In this document: in pieces, positions 1 through 8,664 of the stretch | Layout of the letters: each line of letters opens with the position of its first letter | Numbering within the stretch: the stretch's first letter is position 1 | Assembly: GCF_030695125.1 (NCBI RefSeq) | Contig: NZ_JAUYTP010000030.1 | Coordinates: 86,334-150,333 of the forward strand | Length of the DNA stretch: 64,000 nt | Source of the DNA: Allobosea sp. | GTDB taxonomy: Bacteria > Pseudomonadota > Alphaproteobacteria > Rhizobiales > Beijerinckiaceae | Direction of reading: 5' to 3' | Translations under genes and position numbers: made by a program | The notes under the pieces: model-generated | What the model was told of the DNA's origin: nothing | What the model saw: the letters and a program-made list of their open reading frames with translations, nothing else | Databases searched by the model: none

Positions 1-2
1 CG

Positions 3-209
3 ATCGCGCGGGCCCAGGCGCCGGCCACCCCGAATGCGGCGTCTGCCACTGGGCCAGGGGCCGGCCACATGCCGCGCCAGTCCTTCGAGGTGCTGTCGGC
101 CGTGGGGGCGATGTTCAAGACGATCGAGGCGCCCCGCCCCGCCGGGCGGCGGCTCCAGGTCGGCATTCAGGACATCTCGGCCGCGGGCTCCGAGCGGGCC
201 ATCCGGTAA
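3..209 (+). CDS. C-terminal fragment of an unidentified protein, cut by the window edge
   Basis: An open frame enters from the left edge and runs 68 codons to a TAA at 207-209. The first part is rich in Ala and Pro. The last 46 residues, from a Met at about residue 23, look like a folded segment, with the stretches FEVLSAVGAMFKTIEA and RLQVGIQDIS. I do not recognise the family. It runs in the same direction as the DUF1214 gene that follows after about 90 bases and could be its upstream partner. The case for coding is the absence of stops and plausible composition; with so little sequence it could still be a chance frame. Confidence 0.4.
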   Translation: MARAQAPATPNAASATGPGAGHMPRQSFEVLSAVGAMFKTIEAPRPAGRRLQVGIQDISAAGSERAIR

Positions 210-302
210 GCCCATCGGCCGGGCTCGGTTGACGCGCTGCCGCGGGCTGGGTCAACTCGCGCCGCCGCCCGCCTGATACGGGCCGCTTTCGAAAGCAGGA
301 TC

Positions 303-878
303 GTGCGCGTTTTCCATCTCGCCTATCTGATCGCGCTCGGTGCGGGGCTGGGGCTGACCTCGGCGCATTACGCCGTCGCCGGACGGCCCCTGCTCGGCAT
401 GGTCGAGATCGGCGCCTGGAAGACCTGGCCACGCAGCGGCGGGCGCGAGATCGACCCCTATCTGCGCGCCTATCTCGCCAGAGGCGTGCATCTGCCGCTG
501 GGCGCGGGCGAAGGCCTGGAACTGATCGCCGAGCATGACGACCAGGGCCGTGCCCTCGACGGGCGCTGCCGCTATCTCCTGAGCGGGCTGGTTCCGACGA
601 CCCGTGGCTGGACGCTCAGCGTCACCGACGGCGATGGCCGCGCCTTCCGGCTGCCGCTCGACCGCAGCGGCTTCACCGATGCCGAGGTCCTGCGTGACGA
701 GAGCGGCACACTGCGCATCGCCGCCGCATCCTGGCCGCAGGCCGGCGACTGGCTGCCGCTGCCGACGAGCGGGCGCTTCCAGCTGCGCCTGCGGCTCTAC
801 GACACGCCCATCGCCACCCAGGCCGGCGAAACCAGGCCGGAAAGCCTGCCGCGGATCGAGCGGCTGGACTGCCCATGA
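303..878 (+). CDS. DUF1214 domain-containing membrane-anchored protein
   Basis: Small DUF1214 protein of 191 residues. Residues 3-21 form one hydrophobic N-terminal segment, an uncleaved anchor or signal peptide. The rest is a beta-rich domain with the family's usual features: GAWKTWP near residue 40, DPYLRA near 55, a central cysteine in GRCRYLLSG near 87, and a closing RLYDTP then Cys-Pro. I chose the GTG at 303 because it places the hydrophobic segment at the N-terminus and has a purine-rich GAAAGCAGGA just upstream. Its stop overlaps the next start as ATGA, so the DUF1214-DUF1254 pair is translationally coupled. Rhizobial genomes often carry this pair. The biochemical function is unknown; an envelope role is inferred from the anchor. 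Confidence 0.8.
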   Translation: MRVFHLAYLIALGAGLGLTSAHYAVAGRPLLGMVEIGAWKTWPRSGGREIDPYLRAYLARGVHLPLGAGEGLELIAEHDDQGRALDGRCRYLLSGLVPTTRGWTLSVTDGDGRAFRLPLDRSGFTDAEVLRDESGTLRIAAASWPQAGDWLPLPTSGRFQLRLRLYDTPIATQAGETRPESLPRIERLDCP

Positions 879-1528
879 GCGCCGCCGATCAGGACCTCGC
901 CTCCGGGGCGCGGACCATCGCGTCGAGCGCGACGGCGAGACGGGCGCTGCCGCGCGGCGCACGCTTCGGCGCGGCGGTGAGCCGCCTGCTGCTGGCGACG
1001 GCGGCCGGGCTCGTGCTCGCGGGCATCGTCCATATCGTGACGATCCTGCTGATCCCGACCCTGTCCGTCGGCGACGCCGCCCACGCCTATCGCGCGCTCG
1101 GCCAGGACGGCCGCGCCGAATTGATCGCGGCGGCCGACGAGCGTGGCCTCCCCCTGCCCCGCGAGGCGGACCCGGCGGTGGTGACGGCCGTTTGCAGCTA
1201 TGATCTCACGGCCGGGCCGATGCGGGTCATCGCGCGGGCGGGGAGCCTGCCGCTGGGCCTGACCCTTCACCGGAGCGGCGGCGGCGTGGTCTATGCGATC
1301 ACCGATCGCGCCGCGGTCCGCGGGGTCATCGAATTTGTGGTGATGACCGCCGAGCAGCGCGACGAGCGCATCGCCGGCGACGAAGAGGGCGAGGCCGCCC
1401 GCGAATTGCGTATCGTCTCCGACAGCGTCCAGGGGCTGATCGTGGTGCGTGTCCTGATGCGCCTCCCGTCCGACCGGGCCGATGCCGAGGCGCTGGCCGG
1501 CGGCGTCGCCTGCGGCCTGGCCGACTGA
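875..1528 (+). CDS. DUF1254 domain-containing membrane protein
   Basis: A 217-residue short-form DUF1254 protein. After a polar N-terminus of about 35 residues there is one transmembrane segment (about residues 37-62, ending VHIVTILLIP). The periplasmic domain has the family's CSYDLTAGPMRV motif near residue 107, then an ITDR segment and a C-terminal GLIVVRVLMR strand. The start overlaps the stop of the DUF1214 gene by four bases. An internal start nearer the membrane segment is possible, but the overlap favours 875. Together with the DUF1214 protein it probably forms a two-component envelope module of unknown function. Confidence 0.8.
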   Translation: MSAADQDLASGARTIASSATARRALPRGARFGAAVSRLLLATAAGLVLAGIVHIVTILLIPTLSVGDAAHAYRALGQDGRAELIAAADERGLPLPREADPAVVTAVCSYDLTAGPMRVIARAGSLPLGLTLHRSGGGVVYAITDRAAVRGVIEFVVMTAEQRDERIAGDEEGEAARELRIVSDSVQGLIVVRVLMRLPSDRADAEALAGGVACGLAD

Positions 1529-1546
1529 GCTCTCCTTGACTGAACT

Positions 1547-2347
1547 TCAGCCCTTGTAGACAGCCGGTGGCTGGGGAGACCCGCCGTCAGCGGGCGTCTG
1601 CGCGCCGCCGCCGAAGGCGCCGATCAGCGACATCTTGCACAGAGGCCCGGCTTCCGCCTCGAGCGCCATGATGGCGCGTTCGGCGCGGATCGCCTCGCGC
1701 GAGGGCATCTGGACGACGAGATTGGCGAGCGCATAGCGATAGCTCTCGATCCGGAAACCGACGCGCTCGCAGACCCAGAGGATGAGCCCCTCGTTTTCGA
1801 CGACGCGGGCGAAGGCCGGCTCGATCTGGCTCGGCGCGACCTGTGGCGAACCTTCGGCCGTCCGCATCCGCACCCGGTCGGCCGAGACCACGCGCATCGC
1901 ATTGGCGCGGAAGGGGCCGATCAGCAGCCGGTCGGCATTGGCGTCCTCCGCCAGGCGCGCATAGCGCGAGGCCTGCGAAGCGTAGGAGCCCGCCGTCAGC
2001 GCGCTGAAATAGTCGGAGACCGAGCCTGGCTGCATCTGCGCCGGCAGGACCCTGGCATGCGCGAGGTCGGAGATGCGGGCCTGGAAGACGCTGCGCTCAT
2101 GGCTGGGCATGATGAAGCGCCAGGCGCGGTCGCGCAGTTGCTCCTCGTCGTCGGTGAAGCGGAAATGCGAGGCGGCCTCGCCGCGGAAGGTGGCCGACCA
2201 GAAGCCGGCCTGCGGCGCGATGACCTGGCTGAAGATATCCTGGCGCGGCCGGCCGAGATCGCCCGTGCAGGCCCCCGCGGCGAGGGCGACGACCATTGCG
2301 GCCGCCCGCCGCAACCCGGCGCGGTCCAGACCCGCCAGGCGCGACAT
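1547..2347 (-). CDS. Predicted secreted lipoprotein, conserved hypothetical
   Basis: A 266-residue protein that begins with a signal peptide: two Arg-containing stretches, the hydrophobic run AAAMVVALAAGAC, and a lipobox-like Cys at about residue 26 followed by TGDLGRP. The mature part contains conserved-looking segments such as HFRFTDDEEQLRDRAWRFI and a late CERVGFRIESYRYALANLV. I do not recognise a named domain. The frame stays open upstream, but the ATG at 2347 is preferred because it starts the signal peptide and overlaps the stop of the upstream small gene as TGATG. The tail is Gly/Pro-rich and ends in YKG. Role unknown; probably anchored in the periplasm. Confidence 0.7.
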   Translation of the reverse strand: MSRLAGLDRAGLRRAAAMVVALAAGACTGDLGRPRQDIFSQVIAPQAGFWSATFRGEAASHFRFTDDEEQLRDRAWRFIMPSHERSVFQARISDLAHARVLPAQMQPGSVSDYFSALTAGSYASQASRYARLAEDANADRLLIGPFRANAMRVVSADRVRMRTAEGSPQVAPSQIEPAFARVVENEGLILWVCERVGFRIESYRYALANLVVQMPSREAIRAERAIMALEAEAGPLCKMSLIGAFGGGAQTPADGGSPQPPAVYKG

Positions 2348-2586
2348 CACGCCGGCTGCCTGGCGTGCGTCGCCTTCCTGGGGCGTTTCGGGCGGCTCGT
2401 CGCAGATGGGGGCTGCACACGCGGCCGGCGCGGCGACGGGGCCTCGGCGACGACGCCCGGGTCCCCCTGCCGCTCGTAGCGAACCCCGGTGAAGAACAGA
2501 ATCGTCGCCGGCTCCGTCCTGGGAAGGGCGGAGGCTTCGGCGGGTTGCGCCCTGCGGCGGGGCGCAAGCGGGATGACGACGGCCAT
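2347..2586 (-). CDS. Small conserved hypothetical protein with an ILFFTGVRYER motif
   Basis: A 79-residue protein starting at an ATG preceded by GGAGG at good spacing. The N-terminus is basic and proline-rich (MAVVIPLAPRRR). Near residue 30 comes the hydrophobic motif ILFFTGVRYER, which I recall from short uncharacterised Rhizobiales proteins. The C-terminal half is a basic, Pro-rich tail that looks disordered. The stop codon shares a base with the ATG of the lipoprotein gene (TGATG), so the two are translationally coupled. No catalytic residues can be assigned. Confidence 0.65.
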   Translation of the reverse strand: MAVVIPLAPRRRAQPAEASALPRTEPATILFFTGVRYERQGDPGVVAEAPSPRRPRVQPPSATSRPKRPRKATHARQPA

Positions 2587-2729
2587 AATGCGCCTCCATG
2601 TCTTGGCGCCTGCGTTTCGGTCGCGGGAGATCGCTCTCCGTCCCGCATCAGGCCCACACATGGTTAACGCCCTCTTAAAGCCTCGGGGATTACGCTGGCC
2701 TGCGCCTTAGAATCACAGCCGAGTGTCTC

Positions 2730-3863
2730 ATGCCGTCGCGGATTTCAGCCGAACTCGCCCATCTGGCCCGCCTTGCACGCGATGGCGGGCTCGATCTCAG
2801 CCAGGTCTCGCTGCGGGTGAAGGCCGACCTGCTGATGTCGACGCCGCACCCGGCGCCGGACGATCTCGCCGCCTTCGGGGAGATGGCCGCGACGCTGGTG
2901 CCCAGCATCGACGAGGCCACGGCCGTGATCCTCGCCCGCAAGATCGCCGGCTGGCGGCATGCGCCGGCGCAGGCCCTGATGGCGCTGCGGGCCCGTGGCG
3001 GGGCGGCGCTCGCCGCCCTGATTCATCACGGCCTGCCGCTGACGCCCGCCGAGATGGAGGATTTCGCCGGACACTCGGACATCGCGCTGGCGGCCGCGCT
3101 GGCCAGCCGGCCCGACCTCAGCGCCACCGCCATCCTCATTCTGATCGAACGCGCCGACCGCGCGATCGACTTCGCGGTGATGGCCAACATGGCCGCCACC
3201 CTGCCCCGGGCCTCGCTCGATCTGCTGCTCTCCCGCGCCCGTGCCGATGCCGGCTATGCGCCGCCGCTGCTGGCGCGCCGCGACCTCGCCAGCAGCGATC
3301 TCGCCCCCCTGTTCCTGTTCGCCGGGGCCGATCGGCGCATGGCGATGCTCGATTCGCTGGCGGCGCTGGACTCGCTGGGCCCGGCCGAGCGCCGCCCGCC
3401 CGTATCGCGCGAGGCGTTTGCCGATTGGCTCGCCCTGGCGGCCCAGGATCGCGACAGCGCGTTCCTGGCGCTCGCGACCCATCTCGGCGGCGGGCCCACC
3501 CTGGCTGCGGCCATCGCCACCGACCATGCGCGCGATCTCGCCGCGCTCAGCCTGGCGGCGGCCGGCGCCAGCGTCGAGGATGCGACGCGCTTCCTGATCA
3601 GGCTCGGCGACGAGGCGGCCCATTCGGTCGAGCGGATCTTCGCCGTCGTTGCGCTGATGCGCAGCGTCCGGCCGAGCGTGGCGCTGCGGCTGGTCATGCA
3701 GGTCAGCGGCACGCCGATGCCCGCAGCCGCGCGCAGGGGACAGCATCAGCCGGCGATGGACCCGAGCGGCACGCCCGCCCGCACCGGCACCGCCCGCGGC
3801 GAGACGGTCGGCACGGCCGGCGACATCCTGCGCAAGCTCGGCCTGAAGCGCGACCAGGGCTGA
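2730..3863 (+). CDS. DUF2336 domain-containing protein
   Basis: A 377-residue protein that is helical throughout, with repeated Ala/Leu-rich helices carrying the DUF2336 patterns of paired helices about 30-40 residues long (for example DIALAAALASRPDLSATAI near residue 115). The first 300 residues form the domain. The last 60 are polar and Gly/Pro-rich and end in a short helix, DILRKLGLKR. DUF2336 is nearly confined to alphaproteobacteria and is probably a HEAT-like scaffold; its function is unknown. There is no signal peptide or membrane segment. It is divergent from the lipoprotein operon, and the 143-base gap probably holds both promoters. Confidence 0.8.
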   Translation: MPSRISAELAHLARLARDGGLDLSQVSLRVKADLLMSTPHPAPDDLAAFGEMAATLVPSIDEATAVILARKIAGWRHAPAQALMALRARGGAALAALIHHGLPLTPAEMEDFAGHSDIALAAALASRPDLSATAILILIERADRAIDFAVMANMAATLPRASLDLLLSRARADAGYAPPLLARRDLASSDLAPLFLFAGADRRMAMLDSLAALDSLGPAERRPPVSREAFADWLALAAQDRDSAFLALATHLGGGPTLAAAIATDHARDLAALSLAAAGASVEDATRFLIRLGDEAAHSVERIFAVVALMRSVRPSVALRLVMQVSGTPMPAAARRGQHQPAMDPSGTPARTGTARGETVGTAGDILRKLGLKRDQG

Positions 3864-3886
3864 TCGTCCAGGACGAAGCGACGCGC

Positions 3887-4222
3887 CTATTCGGCGAAGA
3901 GGTCGAGTTTGGGGTCGCCCTGGCGGTTCTCGATCTCGACCAGCCAGAGGTCGGAATCGAAGCGCAGTTCGCGCGCGACGCGCTCCTCGACGCTGCCGGG
4001 ATCGCTGTCGAGGACGAGCTGGAAGCGGCGTACGCCGTCATCCTGCGCCATCGACTGGGGCGCCGGGCCATACAGCGCCGCCGTGCGGTCGAGCCGATCG
4101 AGCTTGACGAAGATCGCACCGGCCTCGGCGGCGCCCCGGCGCCGCAGCACGGCCACGAGCCCGTCATGCGCCGCCTGGCGCAGATAGGCCGAAACCCAGA
4201 AATCGCTGGTCAGACGCGCCAT
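3887..4222 (-). CDS. DUF1491 family protein
   Basis: A 111-residue protein that starts in the family-typical way: MARLTSDFWVSAYLRQA, then a GAAEAGAIFVKLDR strand and a C-terminal DSDLWLVEIENR. This matches DUF1491, a small alphaproteobacterial family of unknown function. The frame is open upstream, but the ATG at 4222 gives the normal family length. It is the third gene of a minus-strand run (kinase, membrane protein, DUF1491) with gaps of 15-22 bases, so probably co-transcribed. It is probably cytoplasmic, as no signal or membrane segment is visible. Confidence 0.85.
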   Translation of the reverse strand: MARLTSDFWVSAYLRQAAHDGLVAVLRRRGAAEAGAIFVKLDRLDRTAALYGPAPQSMAQDDGVRRFQLVLDSDPGSVEERVARELRFDSDLWLVEIENRQGDPKLDLFAE

Positions 4223-4244
4223 CGGCGCCGCTTCCTTCGCCGTC

Positions 4245-4841
4245 TCAGTTTTCCGCGCTGCGGCGCGGCGCGGCCGGCTTCGCCTGGGCGACGCCGCGGA
4301 TGTCGGCGGGCGGACGCATATCGGCACCGTTGATCAGATCGGCGATCGGATCGCGCGGCGCGGCGGCGCGCGCGGCCGGAGCCGGCGTCGGAGCCGGCGC
4401 AGCCGCGGTGCGCGGTACATTCGTGACCGCAGCCGGCGGCCGGGCCACGGTCTCGCGCGCCTGCTGCGACAGATCGACGGGGCGCGAGGGCGGCAACGGC
4501 GCCGCGGCCGTGCTCGTCATCGCGGCGGCGGGAGCCACCGCAGCCGGCGGCTCGACACGGCGCTCGGCCTGGCGTTCCGGCTGGCGAGCCGGCGGCGTCT
4601 GCGAGGGCGCCGAGACCATCGGCGCGGGGTGGCGCGCCTTCTGCAGGAACAGGGCATTGGCGAGGATGGCGGCCGAAATGCCCGCGAAGACGAGCAGCAC
4701 GAAGGCCCGGCCGGGGCGGCGCAGGGCGAGTTTCGTCATGCGGCCGAGCCAGCTCGCGCCGCGACGCGGATGGGGCTGGGCGCGCTTGAGCGGCGCAGAC
4801 AGCGAGACGCTGGAATGGGAGCGGGCGGCGATCGTTGACAT
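4245..4841 (-). CDS. Single-pass membrane protein with a Pro/Ala-rich periplasmic tail
   Basis: A 198-residue protein with a basic N-terminal region of about 45 residues, one transmembrane helix near residues 46-66 (AFVLLVFAGISAAILANALF), and a long Pro/Ala/Arg-rich tail ending in DPIADLI and about 30 more residues. The helix and the LQKARHPAP that follows resemble the start of rhizobial peptidoglycan-binding-domain proteins found beside a PAS kinase. In those, a segment like DPIADLI leads into the peptidoglycan-binding repeat; here no such repeat follows, so this may be a shortened relative. It lies 15 bases downstream of the kinase gene. Confidence 0.65.
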   Translation of the reverse strand: MSTIAARSHSSVSLSAPLKRAQPHPRRGASWLGRMTKLALRRPGRAFVLLVFAGISAAILANALFLQKARHPAPMVSAPSQTPPARQPERQAERRVEPPAAVAPAAAMTSTAAAPLPPSRPVDLSQQARETVARPPAAVTNVPRTAAAPAPTPAPAARAAAPRDPIADLINGADMRPPADIRGVAQAKPAAPRRSAEN

Positions 4842-4856
4842 GCGAAGGGCTCGTGT

Positions 4857-6707
4857 TCAGGCGGTCAGACGAAAGGGTATCTTGGTTTCGAAGCCGCGGC
4901 GCGGGGCGCGGGCGAAGGTCGCGATCCGGGCGGGCTGGGACGTCTCCGCCGCGCCGGCGACCGGCAGGCGCACGGCGACGCGCGTTCCCACGCCCGGCGC
5001 GCTCTCGATGGTGAGGCGTCCGCCATGCAGGCCCACGAGGCCGCGCACCACCGAAAGTCCCAGGCCCGTGCCCTCATAGGCGCGGTCATAGGAGCCCTTG
5101 GCCTGGAAGAACGGGTCGCCGAGCCGCGGCAGGTCCGGGGCGGCGATGCCGATGCCGGTGTCGGAAACCGAGAGGTCGATCATGTCGCCGTCGCGGACGA
5201 TGGCGAGGACGACGCGTCCGCCCGGCGGCGTGAACTTGATGGCGTTGGAGAGCAGGTTGATGATGACCTGCTTCAGCGCCCGGCGGTCGCCCAGCACGGT
5301 GGGCAGGTCGGGTCCGACGACGCGCTCCAGATCGATGTCGCCCGCCTGCGCCCGCAGTGCCATCAGCGCCGCGCAGTCGCGCGTCAGCTCTGAGACGTCG
5401 AGCGGCTCCTGGTCGATCGTCATCGTGCCGCTCTCGATCTTGGAGATGTCGAGCAGCGTGTTGACGACCTCGAGCAGGTGATGCCCCGAGGCGTGGATGA
5501 TCTGCGCGTATTCGAGCCGCTTGTCCGCATCGAGCCAGGGCTGGGCCTCGCTCGTCAGCAGTTCGGAGAAGCCGATGATGGCGTTCAACGGCGTGCGCAG
5601 CTCATGGCTGACGGTCGCCAGGAAGCGGCCCTTGATGTCGCTCGCCTTGACCGCCTCGGCATGGTCGCGCGCCTGTTCGGCCTCGACGGCGCGCCTGGCG
5701 GTGATGTCGCGCATGACGCAGACGACCGCCGCGCTGTCGCCGGGGACGGCGGTCTCGATGCGGTGGGCCTGCATTTCCAGCCAGAGCGAGACCGGCTGCG
5801 GCTGGTCGCGCTCGCCGCTGGCCAGAAAGAGCGTGCGGAAACAGGCAGTCGCGGCTCCCGCGCCATGCGCGGCATCGCTCAGGGCCTTCAGGAACAGCGG
5901 GCGGTCGGCGACATGCACGCGCTCGAACAGGCCACGGCCGAGCAGGTCGCGCGGCTCGGCACCCGCCAGCGAGCGCGCAGCCTCGTTGGCGAAGACGACG
6001 GCGCCGCTGGCATCATGCCAGGTGACGAGGTCGCCGACATGGTCGAGCAGGAGCTGGGCGCGCTGGTCGGAGGCGCGGTGCTCCCGCAACTCCTCACGAC
6101 GGCGATGCAGGAAGCCGACGGCGACCAGCATCACCTGCAGGACGGCGACCATGACCAGGGTCGGCATCATCTCCCCGGACCAGGCGACCTGCCCGGCGAA
6201 GAGGCCGGCATGGTCGAGCGCGACGACGGCCAACAGCGCGACCGCGGCGATGATGCCCGCCCGCACGACATAGGGCCGCGCCCCGAAGAACATCGCTTCG
6301 GCGGGGATCGCGGCGAGCCAGAGCAGGAGCGGCGAGGCCGCGCCGCCGGTCAGGCCGGCCAGCGCGCCGATGAAGAGAGCGAGCGCGGCGGCCGAGATGC
6401 CATGCGCGATGTCGAGCCGGCCGCTGCGCGACAGCGTCACCACCGCCAGCAGCGGGAGGGCAGCCGCCACGATCACCGCCGCTTCGAGCGCCCCGAGCGT
6501 GCCGCGCCAGGCGATGTAGGCCGGGGCGAGGCCGAGCGCGACCGCGCCGACCAGCAGACGCGTCAGGATGAAGCGCTCATGGCGCATGCGTTCCAGCGAA
6601 CTGGGCAGCACGGATGCGTGCACCATCGCCGCCACCTGTGTCCTGACCGCCTGCATCTTCATGAGCAACGCAACGCCTAACCTTTGCGGACGGTTCGCCC
6701 GCTTCAT
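4857..6707 (-). CDS. Membrane PAS-domain sensor histidine kinase, DivJ-like
   Basis: A 616-residue kinase at the longest plausible start. About six hydrophobic helices span residues 50-215, followed by a PAS domain (about 225-345), a HisKA domain with His368 in the SHELRTPLN H-box, and an HATPase_c domain with N box (NLLSNAIKFTPPGG), G1 (DTGIGIA) and G2 (GTGLGL). The VHASV...RHERFI lead before the first helix, then a multi-helix sensor plus PAS, resembles the DivJ-type kinases that control DivK in Rhizobiales. That assignment is inference. An ATG at 6662 is an equally good start; neither has a clear ribosome site. It heads an operon with a membrane protein and DUF1491. No receiver domain is fused. 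Confidence 0.85.
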   Translation of the reverse strand: MKRANRPQRLGVALLMKMQAVRTQVAAMVHASVLPSSLERMRHERFILTRLLVGAVALGLAPAYIAWRGTLGALEAAVIVAAALPLLAVVTLSRSGRLDIAHGISAAALALFIGALAGLTGGAASPLLLWLAAIPAEAMFFGARPYVVRAGIIAAVALLAVVALDHAGLFAGQVAWSGEMMPTLVMVAVLQVMLVAVGFLHRRREELREHRASDQRAQLLLDHVGDLVTWHDASGAVVFANEAARSLAGAEPRDLLGRGLFERVHVADRPLFLKALSDAAHGAGAATACFRTLFLASGERDQPQPVSLWLEMQAHRIETAVPGDSAAVVCVMRDITARRAVEAEQARDHAEAVKASDIKGRFLATVSHELRTPLNAIIGFSELLTSEAQPWLDADKRLEYAQIIHASGHHLLEVVNTLLDISKIESGTMTIDQEPLDVSELTRDCAALMALRAQAGDIDLERVVGPDLPTVLGDRRALKQVIINLLSNAIKFTPPGGRVVLAIVRDGDMIDLSVSDTGIGIAAPDLPRLGDPFFQAKGSYDRAYEGTGLGLSVVRGLVGLHGGRLTIESAPGVGTRVAVRLPVAGAAETSQPARIATFARAPRRGFETKIPFRLTA

Positions 6708-6983
6708 GCCACTGTCGCCATGGCGGTTTAAGCGGGGCTTAAGGCTGCCCCCGGCGGTCCGCCCAGAACGGCTTCGCCGGCGCCCTTTTATCGTTTCATG
6801 ACAGAGACTTGGGAATCGACACCGGCCCGGGACCGCCGCGCGCCGATGTTGGAAGCAGGGTGAACGGAAGCTGAAGATCGGCCATTGCCTTTGAGGATCG
6901 CGAATGACGCGATTTTGTCGGATCCCGGGCTAGTATCGCTTCGGGACGGGGCTGTGAGAGCCTCTTTCGATGTGGGGACCCCG

Positions 6984-7280
6984 ATGGCCTATATCCTGCG
7001 GAGCCTGGCGGTGATCGGCGTGATCGCGGCGTACTCGCCCGTGCATGGCGAGCGGGCCGAGGAGCATGGCCCGGTCGCGACGGCGCGCAATCTGGGCCGG
7101 GCCGCGGCGACGATCGACGCCCATGGCGCGATGTCGGGCCTGACTGCGGCGCGCGAGGCGGCGCAGATCCTCGCCGGCCTCGACCCCGAAACGCGACAGC
7201 GCCTGATGGCGATGACGGCCGCGACCGCCGCTGGTCGTGGCGAGGGGCTCGTAGCTGCGGCCGGCCCCCCGACGCGCTGA
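6984..7280 (+). CDS. Small exported or membrane-anchored protein, DUF5330-like
   Basis: A 98-residue protein starting at an ATG with GGGGA upstream. Residues 1-20 (MAYILRSLAVIGVIAAYSPV) form a signal or anchor. The remainder is helical and Ala-rich (ATARNLGRAAATIDAHG, AREAAQILAGLDPETRQRLMAM). Small proteins of this design (DUF5330-like) often precede sufE in Rhizobiales; the position here, about 125 bases upstream of sufE and on the same strand, is the main reason for the suggestion. The earlier in-frame ATG at 6885 would add 33 residues of unlikely composition. Function unknown. Confidence 0.6.
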   Translation: MAYILRSLAVIGVIAAYSPVHGERAEEHGPVATARNLGRAAATIDAHGAMSGLTAAREAAQILAGLDPETRQRLMAMTAATAAGRGEGLVAAAGPPTR

Positions 7281-7404
7281 CACGCCACAGGGCGCCAGGC
7301 GGCCCCGCGCTTGACGCCGACGCCCGGCGCGCCGAAGACGCTGTCGCTGCCGGTTTGCGACGCTGGCCTGCAGCATGCCCCGCGGCGGGCCGCACGGACG
7401 GAAC

Positions 7405-7833
7405 ATGAGCGCCAAACTCGACGAGATCATCGCGAATTTCGACCTGCTCGACGAGTGGGACGACCGCTATCGTTATCTGATCGAACTCGGCAAGAGCCTC
7501 GAGCCCTTGCCGGAAGAGGCCCATAACGAGACCAACAAGGTGCGCGGCTGCGCCAGCCAGGTCTGGCTCGACGCGCGCCGCGAGGCCGGGCCGGGGCCCC
7601 AGACGCTCCTGCATTTCCGCGGCGACAGCGACGCCCATATCGTGCGCGGGCTGGTGGCGCTGGCGCTGGCGACCTATTCCGGCCGCACCGCGTCCGAGAT
7701 CCTGGAAACCGACGCCTTCGCGATCTACGAAAAGCTCGGGCTCGCGGCGCATCTGACGCCGCAGCGCTCCAATGGCGTGCGCTCGATGATCGAGCGGATC
7801 AAGGCCGACGCGCGCCAGGCCGCTGCCGGCTGA
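7405..7833 (+). CDS. sufE: Cysteine desulfuration protein SufE
   Basis: A 142-residue SufE. SufE accepts persulfide sulfur from the cysteine desulfurase SufS and passes it to the SufBC2D scaffold for iron-sulfur cluster assembly in the cytoplasm. The acceptor cysteine is Cys49 in the motif VRGCASQVWL, preceded by the usual NKVRGC context. The flanking hydrophobic helix (IVRGLVALALATYSGRT) and C-terminal LTPQRSNGVRSMIERI match the family, and the length is typical. I chose the ATG at 7405 (MSAKLDEII) over 7375, which adds ten Arg/Gly-rich residues. No other suf genes are in the window. It converges with the DUF6456 gene. Confidence 0.95.
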   Translation: MSAKLDEIIANFDLLDEWDDRYRYLIELGKSLEPLPEEAHNETNKVRGCASQVWLDARREAGPGPQTLLHFRGDSDAHIVRGLVALALATYSGRTASEILETDAFAIYEKLGLAAHLTPQRSNGVRSMIERIKADARQAAAG

Positions 7834-7842
7834 CAGCGCGTC

Positions 7843-8664
7843 TCAGCCCGCCGACGCAGCCATGATCGTCGCCCGGGCGTCGTCCGCCAGCCAGACCTGG
7901 TCGCGGCGTCGGCTCGCGGGGGGCGTCACGAGGCCATAATGGGTCGCGAGGCTCTTGAGCGCGAGCCGCAGCACCACCTTGGCGGACCGCGCCGGCCAGC
8001 CGCGCTCGCGCTCGACGGAATCGAGCCCCTTCAGGAAGCCGCAGACATCGATCGCCAGGCCCGACAGATCGGGCCCGAGCCGGTCGCAGGCCAACCGGAC
8101 GCGCTGGCGCGCCGCAAGGGCTGCGTCCGAGGCCGAGGCCGAGCCGCGGCTGCCGGCGCCGCGCCCGTCGGGCGCCAGCGACGCATCCCAGTTCATCGTC
8201 ATGCGCGGCATCATCCGGGCCAAGGTGAGATCGGCGCGGAACCGCTCGCCGGCTGCGAATTCCTGCGCCGAGATCTGCGGCTGGCCGTCCTTGCCGGGCC
8301 GCCGGTGCAACCAGAGCAGTGGGCTCTCCCGCTCGTCCAGCATCACGCTCTGCGCGCGTCCATCGACCATGACCGTGGCCTCGACCACGGACCGTGTGAC
8401 CCTGCCGACGGGATCGCGCGGGAGCAGACGCCGGGTGCGGCCCTCGCCGGTCCACTGCGCCCCGCCGGATGCGACGAGCGCCTCTGCCGCCTCGATCGGC
8501 GCATAGCCCGCACCGAGGCTCGTTCCGCCCTTGCTGCGGTAGAGCGCAAGCCGTCCGCAGCCCAGCGGCGACAGGCAGCCGAAGGCCCCGGGCTGGGCCA
8601 GATGGCGCCGCAGCGACGCCGTTGCGGCGTCCGTGCGAGCGGCTTTCTCCCCTGCCCGGCTCAT
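7843..8664 (-). CDS. DUF6456 domain-containing protein
   Basis: A 273-residue protein with the DUF6456 core around residues 105-260: ESPLLWLHRRPGKDGQP, then FAAGERFRADLTLARMMPRMTMNW, a Ser/Gly linker, and a helical end (DVCGFLKGLDSVERERGWP...VLRLALKSLATHYGL). The N-terminal 80 residues contain two cysteines and may be a separate small domain. I start it at the ATG at 8664, which overlaps the upstream stop as ATGA and has GGGGAG at proper spacing; a GTG nine bases earlier is possible. It is coupled to a stand-alone DnaA-domain-IV-like protein. Function unknown; the C-terminal part may bind DNA. Confidence 0.75.
   Translation of the reverse strand: MSRAGEKAARTDAATASLRRHLAQPGAFGCLSPLGCGRLALYRSKGGTSLGAGYAPIEAAEALVASGGAQWTGEGRTRRLLPRDPVGRVTRSVVEATVMVDGRAQSVMLDERESPLLWLHRRPGKDGQPQISAQEFAAGERFRADLTLARMMPRMTMNWDASLAPDGRGAGSRGSASASDAALAARQRVRLACDRLGPDLSGLAIDVCGFLKGLDSVERERGWPARSAKVVLRLALKSLATHYGLVTPPASRRRDQVWLADDARATIMAASAG

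Noticed and set aside
2723..4333. A 536-codon plus-strand frame overlapping the DUF2336 and DUF1491 genes
   Set aside because: It is in a different frame from the recognisable DUF2336 protein and is Arg/Pro/Gly-rich throughout.
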